The notes beneath the pieces are model-generated. The model worked only from the letters and a program-made list of their open reading frames with translations. It had not been told where the DNA came from and did no database searches. From Prostheceraeus crozeri (taxonomy: Eukaryota > Platyhelminthes > Polycladida > Euryleptidae), in assembly GCA_907163375.1 (NCBI GenBank), contig CAJQUW010010488.1:17740-81739 (forward strand): a stretch of 64,000 nt of DNA. Direction: 5' to 3'. Position 1 is the stretch's first letter. Each line of letters starts with the position of its first letter. Made by a program: the position numbers and the translations under genes. This document shows positions 10,354 through 20,039 of the stretch, piece by piece.

Positions 10354-11248
10354 CAATATAGATAGTCAATGGCAAGCGGACTTGGCTGACATGCAACAGA
10401 TATCACAGTACAATGATGGCTATAAATACATCTTAACCGTAATAGATATTTTATCTCGCTATGCTTGGGCACGTGCGCTGAAATCTAAACGAGGACCAGA
10501 AGTTGAAGCGGCTTTTCAGAGCATTTTCGATGAGGGGCGTGTTCCACAAAGAATACAGACCGATCAAGGGAAGGAATTCGAAAACTCTCATGTTCGAAGT
10601 CTCCTTAAAAGTCATAATGTGGAATTGTTTAGTGTCAAAAGTGCTTATAAGGCTGCCATGGTTGAGAGGTTCAATCGCACACTGAAGACAAAAATATGGC
10701 GCTATTTCACTGCAAAAAATACACATGTTTGGATAGGTGAGCTGCAGAAATTTGTTAAGAATTACAATGAAAGCTACCATCGAATCATTAAGATGAAACC
10801 TGTTGATGTCACCCCAGATAATGCGATGGATGTATGGCTTCGATTGTATGATAAGAAAGCGAAAAACATTTCCAATGAAAAGAAAATTAATGTTGGTGAT
10901 AGAGTTCGGATTTCAAAGGTTAAGTCTACATTTGAGAAGGGGTATCTACCTAATTGGACTGAAGAAGAGTTTTTTGTAGATGAAGTAAATACAAAATTTA
11001 GACCCACCATGTATAAATTAATAGATTACCATGGCAATCCAATTGAAGGAAAATTTTACTCTTATGAATTGCAAGTAGTAGACAGAAGTGAAGAGGTGTA
11101 TATGATTGACAAAATAATTAGGAGGAAAGGTCATGGCAATCAAAGGAAATATCTAGTTAAATGGAAAGGATATCCTGATTCATTCAATAGCTGGATAACG
11201 CACCAGGATCTACAAAATGTGGAGGTGGGAGACACTCGTAACTTTTAA
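10160..11248 (+). CDS. Retroviral-type (DDE) integrase with C-terminal chromodomain
   Basis: This protein inserts the element's ends into host DNA, giving the 6-bp duplication. Counting from the alternative upstream ATG at 10097 (383 residues), the catalytic triad is D95 (QADLADM), D156 (TDQGKEF) and E190 (VERFNRTLK). A chromodomain occupies about 333-378 (YLVKWKGYPDSFNSW) and may steer insertion to methylated histones. The ATG at 10160 (MSTAVKLRKIYYDL) is preferred because the extra 21 upstream residues look hydrophobic and unlike the family start. The N-terminal HHCC zinc site is absent, as is usual for Polinton integrases. The frame is intact. Confidence 0.9.
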   Translation: MSTAVKLRKIYYDLNHPASFSRPEVLARAAGVGIEKVKKWLRSQPTYTLHKNARKRFPTRKYVVNNIDSQWQADLADMQQISQYNDGYKYILTVIDILSRYAWARALKSKRGPEVEAAFQSIFDEGRVPQRIQTDQGKEFENSHVRSLLKSHNVELFSVKSAYKAAMVERFNRTLKTKIWRYFTAKNTHVWIGELQKFVKNYNESYHRIIKMKPVDVTPDNAMDVWLRLYDKKAKNISNEKKINVGDRVRISKVKSTFEKGYLPNWTEEEFFVDEVNTKFRPTMYKLIDYHGNPIEGKFYSYELQVVDRSEEVYMIDKIIRRKGHGNQRKYLVKWKGYPDSFNSWITHQDLQNVEVGDTRNF

Positions 11249-11261
11249 GCTAATATAGCAT

Positions 11262-12866
11262 GTGACTTCTTCCATGTATGAGTTTAACAGGTCTACTAAC
11301 TTCAACATCATTCTTCCAAGCAATAGCAACCCCAAGATATTCCCAAGTAACAAACCATCTCTATACTCTGTTGAATTCGCTAATCCAATTACTCTGCATG
11401 GACCCCATGAAGTTGCTCTAACTGAAATTACTTATTACAACGATATCAGTTTGCTAAAAAACAATTATTTTGAATTACATAAAGAAGTACGAGAGAAGGA
11501 TGATTGTTTTCGCATATTTCACAATAGTCTACATGGTACATGGGCTTTTCATCATCTAACTTTACATCCTTTTTCAACATCTTTACCATCTGTCCAAAAC
11601 ATGATTAAAATTCAAAAGGCATTTGCAACGTCAACTTTTGATTCTACGGTTCCCACAATGAGCTTGCAATATACAGAAAAGGAAATCGGTAGAATGTTTG
11701 AACGAATAAATGGTCTCTTCAAGCTGACTTTGAATAAATTCTACAAACCAGTCATAAAGGGGTCAACAAAATTGATGAAGGAAGGGAAGCATGTTCTTCT
11801 TGTATTAGGTAAAGATTTGAGTCATACTTTTGGATATTCCAGAACAACTTTCTCATCAAGGTATTGGTACAATGGACGTGGGTGGAATTCAGAGAGGAAA
11901 ATCACTGATTTTAAATGTAGAATTGTGCCATTGTATACATTACAAAAAAGGAGCATCCGAGTAAAAAATAAATTTGAGGTCATTAGAAGTGTTGAAGACT
12001 TTGCAAGAAAGTTTCAAGGATCAGTGCCAGAAACGTTAATGACTTGTGAATATAAGAAAGAGAAAGTAACTTTATTTACTGTTGAAACGGAGGCAGAATT
12101 TATTGTTTTTACTAAAAAGACACCATTGGAAAAGTCTGAGTCCGCTGTTATTGAATTCGGATCTGAAATGATTGGGATGTTTAAGGGCCTTGAAAGCGCA
12201 CCTTGGTTGACAGAGTTAAATGATACATTCAAGGTTCAATTGTCCTCTTCTAAACTCAAAGCATCAACAAATGCTTCATGGGATATCCACGTATACAGCG
12301 AAGACATATTGGGTGATGAATTATCTACTTCCAGTGAACTTGTAAAAAGAGTTAATTTGAACATCGAAAGCTTGAAAACGCCATCTGAATTGTGTACAAA
12401 GTTAAATGAGTTTGGTGTAGATTACCTTGATGCAGATGAATATCACTTTTCTTATGATCCACATAAGAAACGCATGATTCTAAAGGTAGGGAAGAACTCT
12501 CTTATCAAGCTGGATAGCGTGTTAACGTCCACATTGGGATTCTCAAAATCAACTATTTATGAAGGCACATCAATAGGCGATACAGCCCCATCACTAGAGC
12601 GTGATATAAGTAACTTATACGTCTATTGTAACATTATTGAATATACAAGGGTTGGCGACATTGAGGCCCCACTTCTGCGCACATTTCCTCTCTCATCCGT
12701 AAGGAAGCAACTAATCAATCGAGAATTTATTAACACGATGTATGTACCAATGAGCAGAAATGTCATCAATAGAATTGACATATCAATTCATGATGACACA
12801 GGTGAAGTAGTACCATTCTGTGGTGGTGTTACTGTTTTAACACTACACATCAGGACACGAGATTAA
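11262..12866 (+). CDS. Probable minor capsid/penton-type protein, 534 aa
   Basis: The N-terminus has the pattern FNIILPSNSNPKIFPSN followed by PITLHGPHEVALTEITYYND, a conserved start of a 500-600-residue Polinton virion protein. It is thought to be a jelly-roll minor capsid or penton-like component; which of the two is not settled here. The rest is beta-rich without membrane segments. It begins 13 bp after the integrase stop and is fully open, although the next two capsid-block genes are damaged. Confidence 0.7.
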   Translation: MTSSMYEFNRSTNFNIILPSNSNPKIFPSNKPSLYSVEFANPITLHGPHEVALTEITYYNDISLLKNNYFELHKEVREKDDCFRIFHNSLHGTWAFHHLTLHPFSTSLPSVQNMIKIQKAFATSTFDSTVPTMSLQYTEKEIGRMFERINGLFKLTLNKFYKPVIKGSTKLMKEGKHVLLVLGKDLSHTFGYSRTTFSSRYWYNGRGWNSERKITDFKCRIVPLYTLQKRSIRVKNKFEVIRSVEDFARKFQGSVPETLMTCEYKKEKVTLFTVETEAEFIVFTKKTPLEKSESAVIEFGSEMIGMFKGLESAPWLTELNDTFKVQLSSSKLKASTNASWDIHVYSEDILGDELSTSSELVKRVNLNIESLKTPSELCTKLNEFGVDYLDADEYHFSYDPHKKRMILKVGKNSLIKLDSVLTSTLGFSKSTIYEGTSIGDTAPSLERDISNLYVYCNIIEYTRVGDIEAPLLRTFPLSSVRKQLINREFINTMYVPMSRNVINRIDISIHDDTGEVVPFCGGVTVLTLHIRTRD

Positions 12867-12906
12867 GGCTTTACGCTATTGTGGGATCTATAATTATCTA
12901 CAGGAC

Positions 12907-13229
12907 ATGATGTCAGGCATTTACAGTGGTCCATCCTATCAGAGCGGCTATCCCGTGTTGCTGGAGGTAGACGACAAGTTGGAGGAGGCATATTCGGTGC
13001 ACTAAGACGTATGGTTCTCCCAACACTCAAAAAGTATGGCGTACCATTCATGAAGCGGGTTGGAAACAGAGCTTTAGACTTTGGTGCAAATGTTGCAGCT
13101 GATGCACTTCAAGGGGAGAATATCGGTGAATCCATGAAATAATCTGCTATAGACGCATTAGATGATTTAACAAAGACGAGGCGTACAGTTCGGAAGAAAC
13201 GTAGGAAGTCAAGACAAGTTGGATCAGGT
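12907..13229 (+). pseudogene. Small basic Polinton protein, frameshifted and stopped
   Basis: The open start at 12907 (MMSGIYSGPSYQSGY) belongs to one frame. The family-like continuation (VGGGIFGALRRMVLPTLKK, from about 12978) lies in another, so a 1- or 2-base indel lies between about 12945 and 12970. An in-frame TAA follows at 13140-13142. The tail is basic (KTRRTVRKKRRKSRQ). Proteins of this kind, glycine then an amphipathic helix then a basic tail, lie just before the capsid gene in Polintons and resemble adenovirus minor core proteins. Its end now runs in frame into capsid sequence. Confidence 0.65.
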
Positions 13230-14180
13230 CGAGTTACTACATACATAAATACAATGACGCAATTTCAGAAGCAAGCTAAACAGTCACACTTGCAAGTTGC
13301 CGGCTGGTATGATGATCAGCAAGGGAAATTTGATGAGGTTTCAAATGGAGGTTTAAAAAAACGAATTGAATTGACAGCAGATTCAAAGGAATTATATTTG
13401 AAAGGACCTGTCTATCTTGATTTCCTTCGTCAATCTAGATATCTACTATCACAGGTTAAAATGCAAATAAAATTTATTCGTGCAAATCCTGAGTTCGCGT
13501 TAATGGCTTTTGGAGCTACAAACTATCAAATCAACATAAGTAGTGCCATACTCAATGTAAGGAGAGTAACAATGAACCCGTCAGTCATCAACGAGCATGC
13601 GACAGGATTGAGGAAAAGCAATGCAATATATCCAGTTAATCACAGTGTGTTAACAAACTCCACAATTGGTGCGGGATCATCCTCTCATGCCTACCCAAAT
13701 CTTTTTCCCACTGCGATGCCGAAGGCGGTGTATATCACATTTGTGGAAAATGAGTCATTTATTGGTGCTTTTGAAAAGAATCCATTTAATTTCCAACACT
13801 TTAACGTTAGTAAACTAGCACTCTATCAGGATGGAAAATTTGTTGCTTGCAAAGCTTATCAGCCTAATTTTAAAGAGGGTAAATTTGCACGTGAATATGG
13901 TTCTACTTTCTTTGCACTGAGCATGTTTAACACAGATGATTCAAATGGAATTACAATGGATATGTATAAAAATGGTTACTTCTTCATTATATACAATCTC
14001 ACAGCAGATGTAGATCTAGGCGGTGAAAGCGTAGGAGTTACAAAGCCTGGTAATCTACGACTAGAGGTGTCATTTGAGTCACCTTTGAAGAAAACAATTA
14101 CTTGCCTCATTTATGCTATCTATGATAGCAAAGTTGAAATAACGAGAATGCGAGACGTAACTGTCAGCTATCAGAGATGA
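13230..14180 (+). pseudogene. Major capsid protein, N-terminal third missing
   Basis: This matches the second half of the Polinton double-jelly-roll capsid protein. Diagnostic stretches are LQVAGWYDDQ, ALMAFGATNYQI and NPFNFQHFNVSKLALYQDGK. Homology starts around 13230 (YINTM), and the first ATG in frame is 13254. About 100-150 residues of the first jelly roll, plus the true start, are absent. There is no gap for them: the basic-protein reading frame joins directly in frame at about 13200-13230. A deletion therefore removed the end of one gene and the start of the next. The stop overlaps the protease start (ATGA). This copy cannot make a normal capsid by itself. Confidence 0.8.
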
Positions 14181-14638
14181 GTAACCTAAGCAACACTGAA
14201 ATCTTGAGGAAAATGGGAAATGCTCATCCCTACTCCAAGTCAACATTTCTTGATGTCTTTTCTAGAGATAATTTACCTAATTCAATTCCTTTCTATCCTT
14301 GTTCGCTTATCATCAATACGGACAGCAACAATCTTCCTGGTAAACATTGGATTGCAGTGTACATCAATCGCTATAAAGTGGCTGAATATTTTGACTCTCT
14401 TAATCTACCTCGCTTACATGACATTGCACTATGGATGAATAGGTTCTCCTGGACGATTAAGAAAGTTACATCGTTTCCACTCCAAAGCAATGTATCTCTC
14501 ATGTGCGGCGGTTATGTGCTATATTTCATCAACGAGAGACCATTGAAAAATAACTGTAAAAGTGTTTTACAACTTTTTTCGAAAGACTGCTATAAAAATG
14601 ATGTAATTCTTACAAAGTATATTGAAACTGTTTTGTAA
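14177..14638 (+). CDS. Adenain-like cysteine protease (capsid maturation)
   Basis: The 153-residue product belongs to the Ulp1/adenovirus-protease clan and is expected to cut capsid precursors. Visible catalytic elements in order are the His of KHWIAVYI, the Asp of EYFDSL, a Gln before the active site (LQSNVSL) and the Cys of MCGGYVLYF. The length is short but covers the core. It overlaps the capsid stop by 4 bp, and its own stop overlaps a polyadenylation signal. Confidence 0.85.
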   Translation: MSNLSNTEILRKMGNAHPYSKSTFLDVFSRDNLPNSIPFYPCSLIINTDSNNLPGKHWIAVYINRYKVAEYFDSLNLPRLHDIALWMNRFSWTIKKVTSFPLQSNVSLMCGGYVLYFINERPLKNNCKSVLQLFSKDCYKNDVILTKYIETVL

Positions 14639-14650
14639 TAAAGTTTTATT
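14637..14650. terminator. Bidirectional polyadenylation signals
   Basis: AATAAA on the plus strand (14637-14642) overlaps the protease stop. Its reverse complement TTTATT (14645-14650) gives AATAAA on the minus strand. This is where the plus-strand late block meets the minus-strand TBP-like gene. Confidence 0.55.
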
Positions 14651-14769
14651 TTATATGTAAATATCCTTGTTTTATGTTCCAAATCGTTGGGTTTAGAGGG
14701 AAAGCAAAACATGTTTACATTTCAATATGTATTTACAAATATACAGTTCTTTTCTAAATATTTACATAG

Positions 14770-15339
14770 CTACAATGCAGACTTCACAAATATTTTTCTC
14801 AAATCACATAGGATGGGAGGAACATCATTTATGTCTTTAATGCCGGTTATCACAATCTTTCCATTATGGAATACATGAACATGATATGGGTGCCAGTTAG
14901 TCTTCTGTGCTGCTGGAAATAGTTCCACTTCATAAGTGAGATTGATTGATGATGTGACTTTACGAAAGTCATAATGATACTTCAATTCACATAACACAGT
15001 CATTGTCTTCACTTCCCATTCAGATAATGAGTCACTAAGTAAATTTTCCAACGTAGAATGTAGATATGGTAGATCACCATCAGTGAAGCCACCAACACAC
15101 TGGATTGTTCCATTTGGAAAGAATAGGATAGTCACATATTTATCCTTCCTCTGTATCCTCCATGTTAACATTGAGGGTCTTCCCAGATGTAGATTCGTTG
15201 TCGGCTTCATCTTGTGTTTTATTAATAACCATTGCTTTCGATTGGGAATGTTCCGCTCGATTTCTTGAAGATTGAGTTTTGAGTTTACTTTTGTAGTTAA
15301 CATGCGATTCACGACTTCCATCCGCTTGATGTCCTCCAT
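14770..15339 (-). CDS. TATA-binding-protein-like protein, 189 aa
   Basis: The product has the two-repeat plan of the TBP core, with about the same length (about 180 residues). Repeat 1 spans about residues 11-105: LTTKVNSKLNLQEIE, then TWRIQRKDKYVTILFFPNGTIQ, then CVGG. Repeat 2 spans about 112-187 and includes the family signature YE-x-ELFP (136-142) and VFHNGKIVITGIKD (156-169). The aromatic residues that intercalate into TATA DNA in cellular TBP have counterparts in ILFF and VF. It is expected to bind TATA boxes and recruit polymerase II or a related polymerase. Several genes of this element have strong TATATAAG boxes. The first 200 nt overlap the end of the PC4-like gene in a different frame. 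Confidence 0.8.
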   Translation of the reverse strand: MEDIKRMEVVNRMLTTKVNSKLNLQEIERNIPNRKQWLLIKHKMKPTTNLHLGRPSMLTWRIQRKDKYVTILFFPNGTIQCVGGFTDGDLPYLHSTLENLLSDSLSEWEVKTMTVLCELKYHYDFRKVTSSINLTYEVELFPAAQKTNWHPYHVHVFHNGKIVITGIKDINDVPPILCDLRKIFVKSAL

Positions 15340-15700
15340 CCTTAATAAATGAAATCATATGTGGTAGTATCTCTTTTGTAAAGTTTCTCCATATGACGTC
15401 ACTGAAACGGAAAAATCGATAGTCAATATCTTCTCTCTTTGGTGAACAGACGTACAGCTTGACGGTAGAGTCACACTTTATCCATACCTTTTGATCGAGG
15501 GGAATCTTCATCCGTGTCTTATGGTTGTCAATCAGATCAGCGAAGTCTTTCAGTGAAGATAATGCGTCAAGGCTAATGCAAACGCCACGATGTCTTCCAC
15601 CACTATTTGCTATTGAGTGACGAAAGACTACTTTCTTAGAATTTGTTATGTGAACGCTTTGTAAGTCGTTTAGTTTCCATGTTCTAGTGTAACGAGGCAT
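15140..15700 (-). CDS. Protein with PC4-like DNA-binding segment, 186 aa
   Basis: Residues about 21-59 (KVVFRHSIA, then RGVCISLDALSSLKDFADLID) have the strand-strand-helix order and spacing of the PC4/p15 transcription-coactivator fold, where G-x-SL is followed by an LK-containing helix. The match is weaker than that of its TBP-like neighbour. Residues 72-100 (VWIKCDSTVKLYVCSPKRED) add two possible strands. The C-terminal 65 residues are low-complexity and charged, and these are the part encoded by DNA shared with the TBP-like start. If correct, it may bind single-stranded DNA at promoters or replication forks. Confidence 0.55.
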   Translation of the reverse strand: MPRYTRTWKLNDLQSVHITNSKKVVFRHSIANSGGRHRGVCISLDALSSLKDFADLIDNHKTRMKIPLDQKVWIKCDSTVKLYVCSPKREDIDYRFFRFSDVIWRNFTKEILPHMISFIKDGGHQADGSRESHVNYKSKLKTQSSRNRAEHSQSKAMVINKTQDEADNESTSGKTLNVNMEDTEEG

Positions 15701-15802
15701 GTTTTCAAATATAAACCTAATTTATCTGTTTGCATAAAGTTTGCTATTTCACATCTCAACATATCGGAATGATTTTGAGTGCTATGTCTTAAATTCATAA
15801 CA

Positions 15803-15889
15803 AGACTACCTATATTTTAGTAATAATTTCTACACATCGGAAAAATGTAGAAATTTCATTTTGTGTTTAGACTACCTATATATTAGTAA
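15803..15889. repeat. Direct repeats enclosing an 8-bp hairpin
   Basis: AGACTACCTATAT-x-TTAGTAA occurs at 15803-15823 and 15869-15889. Between them TTTCTACA (15827-15834) and TGTAGAAA (15846-15853) form an inverted repeat. This lies between the 3' end of the polymerase gene and the 5' end of the PC4-like gene, so it may be a terminator, promoter element or protein-binding site. Confidence 0.45.
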
Positions 15890-15960
15890 GCATAACTAAG
15901 CAGGAAGATGTGACGATTGGTTAGTTTACTTGTAAATTACCTTGTTGAATCTATTTAGAC

Positions 15961-18900
15961 TTATTCTACATCACCTATAGCAGGAAGGATTCTCCTTCTT
16001 TTTGAAGGTGGGGGAAGTCCCAAGCTATAGTGTCCATATGGTAGTGACAAATTTTTATTTAACCAACAGCGCTTATCCTCCCAGAGTGAAAGTCCTCGCT
16101 TCCTGAATGATTTTGTAGTAACTAAGTGGTTTTTCGAGTTAATTACTGTCATTTCTTCACTTGTATCCATTTCACGGTACTACACGGTCCTATAATCATT
16201 ATGTTGTAGTTTTTTAACTGCAGCTCTCTGCACTCCTTTTGCACGTTTGATGCTGTGACAAGATGAATCTAGATATTTCATTGAATACATTTTCGGTTTT
16301 AATAAGATCATTTCCTCAAGCAACTTTCCCGCACACTCATCCTTAAAACAGCCCAACCTAGCTCTGTTTGCAGTTGAATACAGTCGGTGATGTACATCAT
16401 AGTTTGAAGAGTCAAATTTTTCACCAAAGTATAGAAGTATGTCCTCCAGACGGACAGAAGGTGAGGTGTATAGACATAGGAAAAAACTGTCAGTGTCACC
16501 GCCACAAAGTCGCGTTCTATTTATCAGTGGACATCTTTTTAAATCATTGTAAAATAGTTGATACATTTCCAACTTGCTATAATCAAGAACTGCTTGACCA
16601 ACATAAATTTATTTATTCAACATTATTGAAGGCTTGTACATTTCCATGCCAACTAGATCTTCATCGAAGATCTTATGCTGAACATAGAGTGGATGATTTG
16701 ATAATTTTTGACATTGCTCAACACTATTAACTAATTTGAATTGTCTCCTTCGTCTTACATTTTCCATTGTCTTGCCATATAAAGAGTTATTCTTCAACTT
16801 GTAAAACGACTTTTCAAAATCAGTTCTTGACTGAGCTCTCTTTTGGGAATTCATGTCGATGAACGTTCTTAACCAGGGCTTTTGAGTGAACTTTACATCG
16901 CTATGAACTTTTTTAACTTTCATACCCATAGATAAATAAAATTTTAATATTGAATAGTGTACAACATAATTTTCCCTATCAAATTGGTGTAGCAATAGTT
17001 TCTTAGTTGAAGAAAAGTTAGTATTTGGTCTTACTTTCATATAACTTGAAAACATTTTTTGTTCTATCATCTGCATTTCTGGTGCCAATGGAAAATCGGC
17101 AGTGTCATCATGTATGCTTGCAGGATATTCCAAATCTAAATCAAAAATATATCCGATTTCACTATCATCATCTATGGCTTGAATATTAACTTCGTTTGAA
17201 AAGTAGCCTATTTCATGTTCATTCAACCATTTGAAATTTGAATGTGGTAGACTCTTGCTGAGTGACGAGCCGTAAAGGTTGTTGACATCTATCTAGGATA
17301 AGTGACGGCTTTCATTTGTATTATTTTGTAATTCCGTAATTCGTGCACGCGCTCGGTGAATATTTGTAAATGTCATACCTCCCCTTATTCCCCTTTCAAA
17401 TAGATTGTACATGTTTTCATCTTGTATGTAGTGTGGAGGATCAGATGAAGCAAAACTCAAAGCTGAAGTAAAACTAAGGTGTGGAAGGCTGACAAAATGC
17501 ACAGGATCCACCTCATCTTCATTTTGACTCAATGATCTAAAGACTTCAAAAATATCTGCCAGCAATAACACATCTAATTTGAGATATGCAAGCATGTAAT
17601 CACCAAAATTGGAGCAACTGAAAGCGATCCACGTATTACAAGCGTGTTCATATTCTTTGTCTGAGCAATGCTCTCGTGTGAGATCATTATAGAATTCACA
17701 TTGTGGTGGTAGACTATTTTCCAACAATGTATTTAGACTTTTGAAATAAGAGTAGGGAAACACTCCCTTTTGATATAGGATGTCATCATTAATCAGTGGA
17801 AATTCGTTTCTTAATTTTTCTACATGCTTATACACTTGTAATCCTTTTGCTAATTCACTTAGTGATGCACTTTAAAATTGAAAAGAATCCAAGAACTTTA
17901 ATTTAAAATATATTGTTTTTCCGTTGTACTCGTTCACAGGTACACTAGCGGATAAAGTTATGTATTTTTCAGCTGTGGCTGCTACCACTTCTAATTTCCA
18001 TGGTTTCTTCTTTCCAATTGCTTTGTAGCAAACGATGTGACTGTCATAATTCTTGAAGTTGTGGAAAAATATGGGCAGTTCCCGCCTATTCAGTTTCAAT
18101 CGAAGGTTGCATTTGCTACATAATGTTTGTCTATATTTTCCTGTTATATGATCATGATCTCTCACTTTGATACAATCATCACTGAACTTAGATTTACATT
18201 TACTGCAACTCTGTGCGCTTTTGTGTTTTCTTCTTCATCATGGGATAGAGACATCGGTTGTCTACTTATTGCACGCTGATTGTCATACAAATTTTGTGCT
18301 ACATTTTCTAGGTGATTTAAGAAGTTCATAATACAATTTTCTCCTTTAAAGACATAATATTCGTTATCAAATTTTGATTGGAGAGCGTTGTGCCATACAT
18401 GATAAACTCCAACTGCTGCAGGTTTATGCACTTCATTATCGATGTAGCACTCTATATCTGCATAAATTACTAAAGGTGGACTTAGATGATATTCCATGCT
18501 ACTTGTACTTACCTCTAGTTGTTTAGGCATTTTTTCTATTTGCGCTTTCCTCGAACACAAAATTGATAATGTCGGTCTAGAGTTGTCTTATATGTAAACG
18601 ATTGGGTGCATCGATCACAGTAATGTTTAAATCTTTTATTAATTTTCCTATATAGTCTCGATATCTTTCTGATTCCACAATAATGTGCGCGTTCATTGTT
18701 AACAATTAACAGTATATTGACAGTTCGTTTACCAATAAAGTTGCTACTATAACGAACACCTTTGAGTCCTTTTTCATAAAAGTGAATGTTAATTTTGATG
18801 TCATTATTTTTCTCAAACCTAGAAATATCTTTTATTGATACTGGTGTGACAATGCCATCCATATTCAGATCAGATGTCCACTTGCTATATGATTTCATCT

Positions 18901-19831
18901 CATTTCTCGAGTGAAGTACTTCATCATAATGTAGTATTGATAAAACCGAATACTTGAAGCAGTCATTTGCATTTGAGTGTACATTGATTACAGCCTTAGA
19001 ATCTTTCAAGCTCTTTGGTAGAGTAAATGTTCGTCCACCAGATAGTAGTGGACTGGTAATAACATTGAATTCAATATTAAGTATTTCATCTATAACCCAG
19101 TTGCTACCCTTATTTGCAAATGCTTCAATATGGCTTGAAAGACTATTCAAATTATCTTGGAACCAGGTATCATAGTCATAAATATAGTTTGTAGATGATG
19201 ATGTAAAGTGTGCGAGAAACGTTTCATCTTCTTGAGGATTTGATCGCACATAACGAATTTGTGCAATTAGACGGCCACGTAGTTGAAATTGTTCTAGAAG
19301 GTTTGACACTAAGTCCCCTAATATAGGTCGCATACTCAATAAAAAAGAATTATTGTCGATTGTATGTGTTGATGGTGTGATGTCATATACACGAGCGTGA
19401 CCATTAAGTGCGCTTTCACTGAGATTTAGAGTTCCATGATTATTATGAATATTCATCTCACTTTTTGTATTATGTACATTCATATGCTGACGAAATTTGC
19501 TAACAGAATTATAATTTTTGCCACAATGGGAGCAACATTGCATAAAGGTATTATTTGAAGCGCTGGTTGACGTATGTCTAGACGTTGGTTCAACAATACT
19601 AGATCTGGATATGTGATTATTTTGTGATTCTACTTGATTAACAACTGACATATTTTGAGAATTTGAACTTAAATTGCAAACTAGATTGTGTCGCTTTAGA
19701 TTATCCTTCCTATTCGTTTGATATGGACACTTGCTACACTTATATGTTATCCCCAACTTACAAAATTTTTCATGACGTTGGAAATTGCAATAAAGAGTAA
19801 AAGATTTTCCACACTTGGAACAGACAACCAT
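15961..19831 (-). pseudogene. Protein-primed-type DNA polymerase B, broken
   Basis: About 1290 codons. The N-terminal 431 codons are open (19831-18536), with C2H2 zinc fingers (CSKCGKSFTLYCNFQRHEKFC) and the conserved C..H region typical of Maverick polymerases. Exonuclease motifs: Exo I, YADIECYID (about 18440); Exo II, HNFKNYDSHI (about 18050); Exo III, YLKLDVLLLAD (about 17565). Polymerase motifs: A, DVNNLYG (about 17280); B, KNNSLYGK (about 16775); C, GDTDSF (about 16490). The damage consists of frame changes near 18545 and 18165-18230, plus in-frame stops at 17872, 17293, 16609 and 16180. Each stop is one base change from a plausible sense codon, so this is decay and not introns. Confidence 0.9.
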
Positions 19832-19870
19832 TCTTAATAGTAAATGATAAGGATTATAATTTTTGATAGT

Positions 19871-19879
19871 CCTTATATA
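19871..19879 (-). promoter_or_regulatory. TATA box of the polymerase gene
   Basis: TATATAAGG on the minus strand lies 40 bp before the polymerase ATG at 19831. Confidence 0.6.
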
Positions 19880-20039
19880 TTTTCATCATTCTATGACGTC
19901 AGAGCTATTACCACCCAATAGAATTTGTTCCGATCTCTTCACTTTTGAGATACATGTAGTATTACCGATCGATGATATAAAGGAAAAAATTCAGGATTTA
20001 CAATAATTTTCATTTTCCAAAAGAAAAAAGTAAAGTACA

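Noticed and set aside
10451..11010. Antisense frames opposite integrase
   Set aside because: Shadows of a clearly coding gene on the plus strand.
15961..19831. Alternative genetic code or recoding to explain in-frame stops in the polymerase
   Set aside because: Frame changes are also present, and neighbouring genes use the same stop codons normally; decay is simpler.
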